From an uncultured Eubacteriales bacterium (GTDB lineage Bacteria; Bacillota; Clostridia; Oscillospirales; Acutalibacteraceae), in the NCBI GenBank assembly GCA_934486705.1, contig CAKSQS010000033.1, positions 1 to 28,522 of the forward strand: a stretch of DNA of 28,522 nucleotides, in the 5' to 3' direction. Both the position numbers and the translations under genes were made by a program. Shown in pieces: positions 23,778-28,522 of this stretch; positions within the stretch are counted from its first letter, which is position 1, and the number at the start of each line of letters is the position of its first letter. Below the pieces are notes generated by a model that was not told the origin of the DNA, made no database searches, and saw only the letters and a program-made list of their open reading frames with translations.

Positions 23778-24788
23778 ATGGTAAAAGTTGCTATCAATGG
23801 TTTCGGCCGTATCGGCCGTCTCGCATTCCGTCAGATGTTCGGCGCCGAAGGCTATGAGGTTGTTGCTATAAACGATCTTACAAGCCCGGCTATGCTCGCT
23901 CACCTTCTCAAGTACGATTCCGCTCAGGGTCGCTATGCTTTAGCTGACAAGGTTTCCGCAGGGGAAGACAGCATTACAGTTGACGGTAAGACCATCAAAA
24001 TTTATGCCGAAAAGAATGCGGCTGACCTTCCGTGGGGTGAAATCGGCGTTGACGTAGTTCTCGAATGTACCGGTTTCTACACCTCTAAGGATAAGGCTCA
24101 GGCTCACATCGACGCAGGCGCTAAAAAGGTTGTTATTTCCGCTCCGGCAGGTAAGGACCTTAAGACTATCGTTTACAGCGTTAACGAGAAGACTCTTGAT
24201 GCAAGCGATAAGATCATCTCCGCCGCTTCCTGCACCACAAACTGCTTAGCTCCCATGGCTGATACTCTTAACAAGTATGCTCCCATTCAGAGCGGTATTA
24301 TGACCACCGTTCACGCTTTCACCGGCGACCAGATGGTTCTTGACGGTCCGCACAGAAAGGGCGACCTTCGCCGCGCACGTGCCGCTGCCGTTAACATCGT
24401 TCCTAACTCAACAGGCGCTGCTAAGGCTATCGGTCTTGTAATTCCCGAGCTTAACGGTAAGCTTATCGGTTCTGCTCAGCGTGTTCCGGTTCCGACCGGC
24501 TCTACCACCATCCTTGTTGCCGTTGTTAAGGGCAAGGACGTAACGGTTGAGGGCATCAACGCCGCTATGAAGGCTGCTTCAAGCGCTTCCTTCGGCTACA
24601 CCGAGGAGCCGCTCGTATCTTCTGATATTATCGGCATTACCTACGGTTCTTTGTTCGACGCTACTCAGACCATGGTTACCAAGATTGACGACGACACCTA
24701 TCAAGTACAGGTTGTTTCCTGGTATGATAACGAGAACAGCTACACCAGCCAGATGGTTCGTACCATTAAGTATTTCGCTGAGATCTGA
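23778..24788 (+). CDS. gapA: Glyceraldehyde-3-phosphate dehydrogenase, type I
   Basis: 336 aa. It oxidises glyceraldehyde 3-phosphate to 1,3-bisphosphoglycerate with NAD in glycolysis. NGFGRIGR (7-14) binds the dinucleotide, Asp33 in AINDLTS points to NAD rather than NADP, SCTTNCLAP holds catalytic Cys152, and HAFTGDQMVLDGPH and RRARAAAVNIVPNSTGAAKA are family landmarks. Codon choice differs from its neighbours: many GCT, CTT, ACC and GGT codons where neighbours use GCG, GGC and ACG, as expected for a highly expressed gene. Strong promoter, AAGGAGG site and terminator. It is monocistronic; no pgk or tpi follows. Confidence 0.98.
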   Translation: MVKVAINGFGRIGRLAFRQMFGAEGYEVVAINDLTSPAMLAHLLKYDSAQGRYALADKVSAGEDSITVDGKTIKIYAEKNAADLPWGEIGVDVVLECTGFYTSKDKAQAHIDAGAKKVVISAPAGKDLKTIVYSVNEKTLDASDKIISAASCTTNCLAPMADTLNKYAPIQSGIMTTVHAFTGDQMVLDGPHRKGDLRRARAAAVNIVPNSTGAAKAIGLVIPELNGKLIGSAQRVPVPTGSTTILVAVVKGKDVTVEGINAAMKAASSASFGYTEEPLVSSDIIGITYGSLFDATQTMVTKIDDDTYQVQVVSWYDNENSYTSQMVRTIKYFAEI

Positions 24789-24805
24789 TAATAAAAAATC
24801 TCTGC

Positions 24806-24847
24806 TCCGGCGCTCTCCGTCTTTTCCGGAAAGCGCCGGATTTTTTT
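24806..24847 (+). terminator. Terminator of gapA
   Basis: TCCGGCGCT (24806-24814) and AGCGCCGGA (24832-24840) form a 9-bp GC-rich stem followed by seven T's. Confidence 0.92.
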
Positions 24848-24866
24848 ACAATAAGGAATTGATAAA

Positions 24867-25343
24867 ATGACCGAAAACCGCGTGGATATTTTTGATAAGA
24901 TTATGCGCCTGCCGCTGCTCAGAATTTTTGAGCCCTTTTATAAAAAGCACAAGGAAATACTGCTCTACCTTTTTTTCGGCGGAGTGGTAACGGTTGTCAG
25001 CATAGGCACATTTCAGCTTTTTTACGCCGTCTTTAAAATAAACGAGCTTGTAGCGAACGTAATTTCGTGGGTGATTTCGGTGCTTGTGGCATATTCCACC
25101 AACAGAACGTGGGTCTTCCGCAGCACGGCAAGCACGAAAGGCGCAGTTGCAGCGGAAATACTCAGCTTTTTCGGTGGGAGAGTCGCAACGCTTGTAATCG
25201 AAGAGCTTATAATTTTAGTGTTTGTCACTCTCTTGAAATTCAACAGCCTTGCAGTAAAGCTTGCGGCGCAAATAGCGGTTATAGTGCTTAACTATATATT
25301 CAGCAAGCTTTGGATATTCAAGGATAAAAAGTCAGGGAATTAA
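24867..25343 (+). CDS. GtrA-family membrane protein
   Basis: 158 aa, four membrane segments (about 28-47, 52-74, 98-120, 127-146), a charged N-terminus, and family marks LLYLFFGGVVTVVSI, NVISWVISVLVAYSTNRTWVF (quoted in part: VISWVISVLVAYSTNRTWVF) and LNYIFSKLWIFK. GtrA proteins act in the movement or decoration of lipid-linked sugars for cell-surface polymers. AAGGAA precedes the ATG. It follows the gapA terminator by 20 bp with no obvious promoter. Its last 12 bp overlap the convergent lysozyme gene, so no terminator fits between them. Confidence 0.85.
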   Translation: MTENRVDIFDKIMRLPLLRIFEPFYKKHKEILLYLFFGGVVTVVSIGTFQLFYAVFKINELVANVISWVISVLVAYSTNRTWVFRSTASTKGAVAAEILSFFGGRVATLVIEELIILVFVTLLKFNSLAVKLAAQIAVIVLNYIFSKLWIFKDKKSGN

Positions 25344-26339
25344 AAATACCTCTCCCGCATATATAAGATCGGGATTTTTAATGCCGTTAGCCGCGGCAAC
25401 GGCACTTACACTGCTGCCGAAGCGCTGCGCTATTCCCCACAACGTATCCCCTGCTCTTACAGTATAATACACCCCCGCGACCGTTTTTTCGGGGATCAGA
25501 AACACCTCGCCCGCGTAAATCAGGTCGGGGTTTTTTATATTATTGGCGACAACTATTTTTTCCACCGTGCTGCCCGTTCTGCGGGCTATGCCCCACAGCG
25601 TATCGCCGCGCTTTACGGTATAATATACGCCGCTCTCGGGTCTTTCGGGCGTTTTGCCCGAAAGCATTATTTCCGCGGTAAAATAATCCAAATCCACATA
25701 ATCGGGTATTCCCTCTATCCGCCCGCGGTCGCTGTACTGAAAGCCCGCCCACGCGCGCCATATGGGCGAATCGGGCGGATTTTCGCCGCCGTCGTAGTCC
25801 GCAACCCAAAGCGGATATTTTCCGAAACGCGCGTCCCATAAATTACGCGTACGGTAGGAATCGGAGTAAACCGTAGGGCGAACGCCCGTCAGCCGTTCGG
25901 TCTCCTTTAAAAAGGCTATGCCTATATTATTTACCGCCTCTCTGCCGAGCCCCGAAAAGCTCTCGTAATCCATAGCGGGGCGCATTTCGTAATTTTTGCC
26001 CTTTATCAGCGCGGCGAATTTCTCCGCCTGCGCAGCCGCCTCTTCCTCATTCATCGCCGTGACGTAATAGTAAAACCCGATTTTAAGCCCTGCCGCGCCC
26101 GCGTTTCGGTAGTTTTGCTCAAAACTTCCGTCCGTGTAGCTGTTTCCCGCGCCCGCGCGGATATATACCGCGCCTATACCGCTCCTTTTAACCGCGGAAA
26201 AATCTATATCCCCCTGATAAACGCTTACGTCTATCCCCCGAACCGTGTTTTTATCGGCAGGCGGCAGTGCAAACGCTGCGCCCGATAATACCGTAACGGC
26301 AAAAAGCAGAGCCGCCGTAAATTTTTTGATTTTTTTCAT
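25332..26339 (-). CDS. Secreted GH25 lysozyme with two LysM domains
   Basis: 335 aa. Signal peptide 1-24 (AAFA-LPP). GH25 muramidase domain about 33-222: RGIDVSVYQGDIDF with Asp37, PAMDYES with Asp124 and Glu126, and YVDLDYF with Asp216/Asp218, the residues expected at the active site. Two LysM peptidoglycan-binding repeats follow, 239-283 and 291-335, nearly identical (YYTV.RGDTLWGIA, IKNPDLIYAGEVFLIP). It cuts the MurNAc-GlcNAc bond of peptidoglycan and may serve in wall turnover, spore-related lysis or competition. GGGAGCG lies before the ATG. It is not in a phage context: no holin or structural genes are near. Confidence 0.93.
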   Translation of the reverse strand: MKKIKKFTAALLFAVTVLSGAAFALPPADKNTVRGIDVSVYQGDIDFSAVKRSGIGAVYIRAGAGNSYTDGSFEQNYRNAGAAGLKIGFYYYVTAMNEEEAAAQAEKFAALIKGKNYEMRPAMDYESFSGLGREAVNNIGIAFLKETERLTGVRPTVYSDSYRTRNLWDARFGKYPLWVADYDGGENPPDSPIWRAWAGFQYSDRGRIEGIPDYVDLDYFTAEIMLSGKTPERPESGVYYTVKRGDTLWGIARRTGSTVEKIVVANNIKNPDLIYAGEVFLIPEKTVAGVYYTVRAGDTLWGIAQRFGSSVSAVAAANGIKNPDLIYAGEVFLIP

Positions 26340-26402
26340 TTTGATCGCTCCCGTCAGGACAGTATATTCAAATCCGCGGGAGTTTGCTATTAAGCGCAGT
26401 TT

Positions 26403-26771
26403 TTAAATGTATTTAATTCTTAAAGGTTTACCTGACTTTTCCGCATATTTAACGGTTGAACCTGTGCCACGGCTTTCACCATCCCAAAAGCATATTATGT
26501 AGTCAGTTGCGTCAACCATTATTTTATTGCGGCGTTGTCCTGCTGCCCTACCATATTTTTCCCAGTCCGGCAAATATCTTTTAACCTTAAACTCATTTTC
26601 ATCAGCATACTGTTCCCCCAATGCATCCGCCCCGCGTGCACCTCCTGAAATTATTGTAATTTCATATTTACTTCGTATATTTGATATGCAAAAATCTATA
26701 TACTGTTTTGCCCTTCTATAATCATTAAAATCTCTACAGCCTGCAATCAATACATATTTTTCATCTTTCAT
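26403..26771 (-). CDS. DUF2493/SLOG-fold protein
   Basis: 122 aa. Motifs in order: LIAGCRDFNDY (8-18), IISGGARGADALGEQYA (40-56), LPDWEKYGRAAGQRRN (67-82) and ICFWDGESRGT (93-103). These define DUF2493 (YAcAr-like) proteins of the SLOG superfamily, Rossmann-type folds thought to bind nucleotide-derived ligands and often found in phages, plasmids and defence contexts. The specific function is unknown. It is short and appears complete. Codon use is AT-rich, unlike the neighbouring lysozyme gene. It is divergent from the XRE regulator at 26866, with two inverted repeats between. Both may have arrived together. Confidence 0.85.
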   Translation of the reverse strand: MKDEKYVLIAGCRDFNDYRRAKQYIDFCISNIRSKYEITIISGGARGADALGEQYADENEFKVKRYLPDWEKYGRAAGQRRNKIMVDATDYIICFWDGESRGTGSTVKYAEKSGKPLRIKYI

Positions 26772-26790
26772 TATTTCTTCACCCGTAACT

Positions 26791-26816
26791 ATTTTACTAT
26801 AGAATTATAGTAAAAT
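26791..26816. promoter_or_regulatory. Perfect 11-bp inverted repeat, probable operator
   Basis: ATTTTACTATA (26791-26801), spacer GAAT, TATAGTAAAAT (26806-26816). A minus-strand TATAAT (26809-26804) for the DUF2493 gene lies in its centre. A dimeric regulator bound here, most simply the neighbouring XRE protein, would block that gene. Confidence 0.65.
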
Positions 26817-26830
26817 CAATACTGCTTTTT

Positions 26831-26875
26831 GATAGTACATATACTTGAGTTTGAGGTGACTTTATATGTACTATC
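26831..26875 (+). promoter_or_regulatory. Perfect 13-bp inverted repeat enclosing the start codon of the XRE gene
   Basis: GATAGTACATATA (26831-26843) pairs with TATATGTACTATC (26863-26875). The 19-nt loop holds the ribosome site GAGGTGA and the ATG (26866-26868) lies in the 3' arm. In RNA this would hide the start codon. As DNA it could be an operator. Both are open. Confidence 0.7.
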
Positions 26876-27093
26876 CAAGACTTAAAGATTTAAGAGAAGA
26901 TAATGATTATGTCCAAAAAGAAATTGCAGCATATTTGGGAATTGACCAAAGAGTTTACAGCACTTATGAAACGGGAAAACGTGAAATGCCGACCCACCAT
27001 ATTATTGCACTTGCAGATTTTTATAAAACATCAACCGATTATATATTTGGAAGAACCGATATCCCGAAACCATATCCAAAGAAAATATCATAG
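26866..27093 (+). CDS. Small XRE-family transcriptional regulator
   Basis: 75 aa. Nearly the whole protein is one HTH_3 domain: RLKDLREDNDYVQKEIAAYL, GIDQRVYSTYETGKREMP and LADFYKTSTDYIFGRTD, with the recognition helix around QRVYSTYETG. There is no extra ligand-binding domain. It is probably a repressor of itself and of the divergent DUF2493 gene; two perfect inverted repeats lie between them. Base composition is AT-rich. Phage-type or toxin-antitoxin regulators look similar, but no toxin or phage gene is adjacent. Confidence 0.9.
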   Translation: MYYPRLKDLREDNDYVQKEIAAYLGIDQRVYSTYETGKREMPTHHIIALADFYKTSTDYIFGRTDIPKPYPKKIS

Positions 27094-27151
27094 CAAATAA
27101 TTCTTTTAAAAATTGATGTTGGTCTCAAATAACTAAGATTTTTAACAATCC

Positions 27152-27200
27152 CTCAGTCAAAACCTACGGTTTTGCCAGCTCCCTTTACACAAGGGAGCCT
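27152..27200 (-). repeat. Second full copy of the structured intergenic repeat
   Basis: Read on the minus strand it gives GGCTCCCT, a loop, AGGGAGCTG, a second hairpin, then GACTGAGGG, in the same order as at 4117-4160. Hairpins: GCTCCCTT/AAGGGAGC (27178-27198) and CAAAACC/GGTTTTG (27158-27174). The second hairpin has the same shape as the 4139 one but different bases on both arms. Confidence 0.75.
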
Positions 27201-27258
27201 ATTTATATACAACCCAAAGGTTTCCTTTTTTAACGCAAGTCAAAACAGAGGGATTTAT

Positions 27259-27293
27259 TCTAATGTCTAATGTCTAAAATCTAATATCTAAAA
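27259..27293 (+). repeat. Five tandem 7-bp units
   Basis: Units TCTAATG, TCTAATG, TCTAAAA, TCTAATA, TCTAAAA run without a break just before the rubrerythrin terminator. No function is evident. Confidence 0.7.
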
Positions 27294-27322
27294 CAGGCAC
27301 GGATTTTGCTCCGTGCCTGTTT
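27291..27322 (-). terminator. Terminator of the perR-rubrerythrin operon
   Basis: Perfect 13-bp arms AAACAGGCACGGA (27291-27303) and TCCGTGCCTGTTT (27310-27322) with a 6-nt loop; on the minus strand a TTTTAGAT tail follows. It can also work on the plus strand. Confidence 0.85.
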
Positions 27323-27348
27323 TCGGTTATCGGTAAAGCCTTTACCTA

Positions 27349-27894
27349 TTATTTGTTGAAGTAACGCTTGAGAAGACCCTCAAATGCTCTGCCGTGGCGG
27401 GCTTCGTCCTTTGCCATTTCATGAACAGTGTCGTGAATAGCGTCGAGGTTAAGCTCCTTTGCAAGCTTGGCAAGCTCAAATTTGCCCATTGTAGCGCCGT
27501 TTTCGGCGTCTGCACGCATTTCAAGGTTTTTCTTGGTGCTGTCGGTTACAACCTCCCCCAAAAGCTCGGCAAACTTAGCCGCATGCTCTGCCTCTTCAAA
27601 AGCCGCCTTTTCCCAGTAAAGCCCTATTTCGGGGTAGCCCTCTCTGTGGGCTACGCGCGCCATTGCAAGGTACATTCCCACTTCCGTGCATTCGCCGTTG
27701 AAGTTTTCGCGCAGACCGTCTATTATTCTCTGATCTGCGCCCTTGGCTATGCCTACAACGTGCTCTGCCGCCCAGGTCTTCTCCGCCGCCTGCTCTGCAA
27801 ATTTCGATGCGGGAGCATGGCAGATGGGGCACTCCTCGGGAGCGGACTCGCCCTCATAAACATAACCGCAAACAAGACATACAAACTTTTTCAT
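27349..27894 (-). CDS. Reverse rubrerythrin (NADH peroxidase type)
   Basis: 181 aa. Unlike classic rubrerythrin, the rubredoxin-like iron site comes first: CLVC (Cys6, Cys9) and CPIC (Cys22, Cys25). The ferritin-like di-iron domain follows (about 40-178), with the Glu/His ligands in GECTEVGMYLAMARVA, EKAAFEEAEHAAKFAELLGE (in part: FEEAEHAAKFAELLG) and HEMAKDEARHGRAFEGLL. This is the order of the clostridial reverse rubrerythrins that reduce hydrogen peroxide (and indirectly oxygen) with electrons from NADH by way of rubredoxin reductase. GGAGGAA precedes the ATG. It lies 20 bp after perR on the same strand, with a terminator downstream, so the two form one operon controlled by peroxide. Confidence 0.95.
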   Translation of the reverse strand: MKKFVCLVCGYVYEGESAPEECPICHAPASKFAEQAAEKTWAAEHVVGIAKGADQRIIDGLRENFNGECTEVGMYLAMARVAHREGYPEIGLYWEKAAFEEAEHAAKFAELLGEVVTDSTKKNLEMRADAENGATMGKFELAKLAKELNLDAIHDTVHEMAKDEARHGRAFEGLLKRYFNK

Positions 27895-27914
27895 TTTTTA
27901 TTCCTCCAAATAAA

Positions 27915-28292
27915 TTATTTTTCTTTTTTGCACTCTTCACAAACACCGTATTCGATATAAACCGAGGTTTCCGGCTCAAACCCGTGTTCCCTTGCAACAT
28001 CCGCCAGCGGGTCGCCGCGCATGGGAGCGTCGGCAATTTTACCGCAGCGGCGGCAGTGCAGGTGCGCATGCGGCGCGGGATTACCGTCGAAATGCTCGAA
28101 TCCGTCCCCCACCGAAAGCGAAAGTATTTCGCCCGATTCGCTGAGCGCCGCAAGATTGCGGTAAACCGTGCCGAGACTTATATTAGGTATAACCTCTTTT
28201 ACCCGCGAATATACCCAGGCGGCGGTGGGATGTGTGTCGGTCGAGCGGAGAACCTTGATTATTTCCTCGCGCTGTCGTGAAAAGTTTTTCAT
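27915..28292 (-). CDS. perR: PerR-type peroxide-sensing repressor (Fur family)
   Basis: 125 aa. Winged-helix N-terminus (RQREEIIKVLRSTDTHPTAA, then NISLGTVYRNLAALSESG) and a C-terminal dimer domain. The structural zinc site is CRRC (Cys80, Cys83) and CEEC (Cys118, Cys121). The residues that bind regulatory iron or manganese in B. subtilis PerR all have equivalents: His21, Asp69, His75, His77 and Asp88. The aspartate at the Asp85 position favours PerR over Fur. ATG at 28292 has AGGTGAT upstream; a longer frame would start inside the promoter. It lies under a near-perfect promoter with a palindrome near the transcription start, so it likely represses itself and the rubrerythrin gene. Confidence 0.88.
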   Translation of the reverse strand: MKNFSRQREEIIKVLRSTDTHPTAAWVYSRVKEVIPNISLGTVYRNLAALSESGEILSLSVGDGFEHFDGNPAPHAHLHCRRCGKIADAPMRGDPLADVAREHGFEPETSVYIEYGVCEECKKEK

Positions 28293-28307
28293 CGTATCAC
28301 CTAAAAT

Positions 28308-28320
28308 AGTAATGATTACT
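28308..28320. promoter_or_regulatory. PerR/Fur-like operator
   Basis: The perfect palindrome AGTAAT-G-ATTACT has the 6-1-6 form of Per and Fur boxes (consensus half ATAAT). It lies at the expected transcription start of perR. Confidence 0.65.
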
Positions 28321-28326
28321 GTTTTT

Positions 28327-28354
28327 ATTATAACAAATAATTTTGGTTTGTCAA
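28327..28354 (-). promoter_or_regulatory. Sigma-A promoter of the perR operon
   Basis: Minus strand: perfect TTGACA (28354-28349), 16 bp, perfect TATAAT (28332-28327). Confidence 0.85.
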
Positions 28355-28432
28355 GCATTTTTTTATTTTTTTAAAAAAATTTTAAAAATCCGACCGCTAT
28401 ATAAAATAATGCTTTTATTCGACGGGAATATA

Positions 28433-28441
28433 TGGTATAAT
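28433..28441 (+). promoter_or_regulatory. Extended -10 promoter of prmA
   Basis: TGG-TATAAT (TG at 28433-28434, TATAAT at 28436-28441). No good -35 is seen, as is usual for extended -10 promoters. It begins 29 nt before the ATG at 28470. Confidence 0.6.
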
Positions 28442-28469
28442 AATATGAATACTGTTTCGGAGTGAGAAT

Positions 28470-28522
28470 ATGAACTGGACTGAAATAACCGTAAATGTGC
28501 CGCTTGAATATACCGATACCGC
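28470..28522 (+). CDS. prmA: Ribosomal protein L11 methyltransferase, N-terminal fragment
   Basis: Only the first 17 codons are in the window: MNWTEITVNVPLEYTDT. The MxWTEI start and its context fit PrmA, which trimethylates ribosomal protein L11. CGGAGTGAG (28458-28466) precedes the ATG. With so little sequence the call rests on the N-terminal pattern alone. Confidence 0.65.
   Translation, partial: MNWTEITVNVPLEYTDT

Noticed and set aside
23639..23797. 53-residue extension of the minus-strand protein
   Set aside because: It runs through the gapA promoter and is AT-rich translation of non-coding DNA; GGAGG fixes the start at 23638.
25332..27093. Prophage remnant (lysozyme, XRE regulator, DUF2493 protein)
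   Set aside because: No integrase, structural, holin or terminase genes are present, and the lysozyme has a signal peptide and normal composition.
27394..27960. Plus-strand open frame of 188 codons
   Set aside because: Antisense to the rubrerythrin gene; Cys- and Phe-rich composition is typical of a shadow frame.

Overview
The window looks like chromosomal DNA of an anaerobic, probably spore-forming clostridial Firmicute of the Ruminococcus/Oscillospiraceae kind. The signs are strong AGGAGG-type ribosome sites, near-consensus sigma-A promoters, a full-length SigK-like sigma factor, formate-tetrahydrofolate ligase, a 'reverse' rubrerythrin with a PerR repressor, and dockerin and cohesin modules. 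The species cannot be fixed from sequence alone. No phage, integrase, transposase, rRNA or CRISPR array is visible.

Layout. 1-117: 3' part of a tRNA-Leu(UAA) and its terminator. 143-2871: an operon of a membrane-anchored flavodoxin-like protein, an ABC ATPase and its permease. 2909-4041: a DUF3048 (YerB-type) lipoprotein behind a strong promoter and a 14-bp leader hairpin. 4042-4440: no gene; it holds an inverted pair of a structured intergenic repeat. 4441-6133 (minus): a CPBP-like membrane protein with damaged protease motifs, then a TIM-barrel sugar isomerase/epimerase. 6259-7935: fhs. 7969-10539: a promoter, a leader hairpin, a 93-aa small protein and a P1B-type ATPase with an SCA motif in place of CPC. 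This pair resembles the core of a ferrosome (fez) locus and is the most interesting candidate system here.

10791-21069 is an envelope and extracellular block: a 1528-aa secreted repeat protein ending in two tandem dockerins, a SigK-type sigma factor, a four-gene ECF operon (sigma factor, anti-sigma-like membrane protein, small membrane protein, beta-propeller protein), and a secreted protein with a cohesin-like domain and a C-terminal membrane anchor. The dockerins and the cohesin lie only about 4.6 kb apart, so an adhesive pair is a reasonable hypothesis.

21139-28522: a DMT-family permease divergent from a LacI-type regulator across one shared palindrome; an unrecognised protein with a faint histidine-kinase-like C-terminus; gapA; a GtrA-like membrane protein; a secreted GH25 lysozyme with two LysM repeats; an AT-rich two-gene island (DUF2493 and a small XRE regulator) with two perfect inverted repeats, one of which buries the start codon; a perR-reverse-rubrerythrin operon with a PerR-like operator; and the first codons of prmA.

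All calls come from reading the sequence by eye. No database search was run, and family names below domain level are recognition, not proof.
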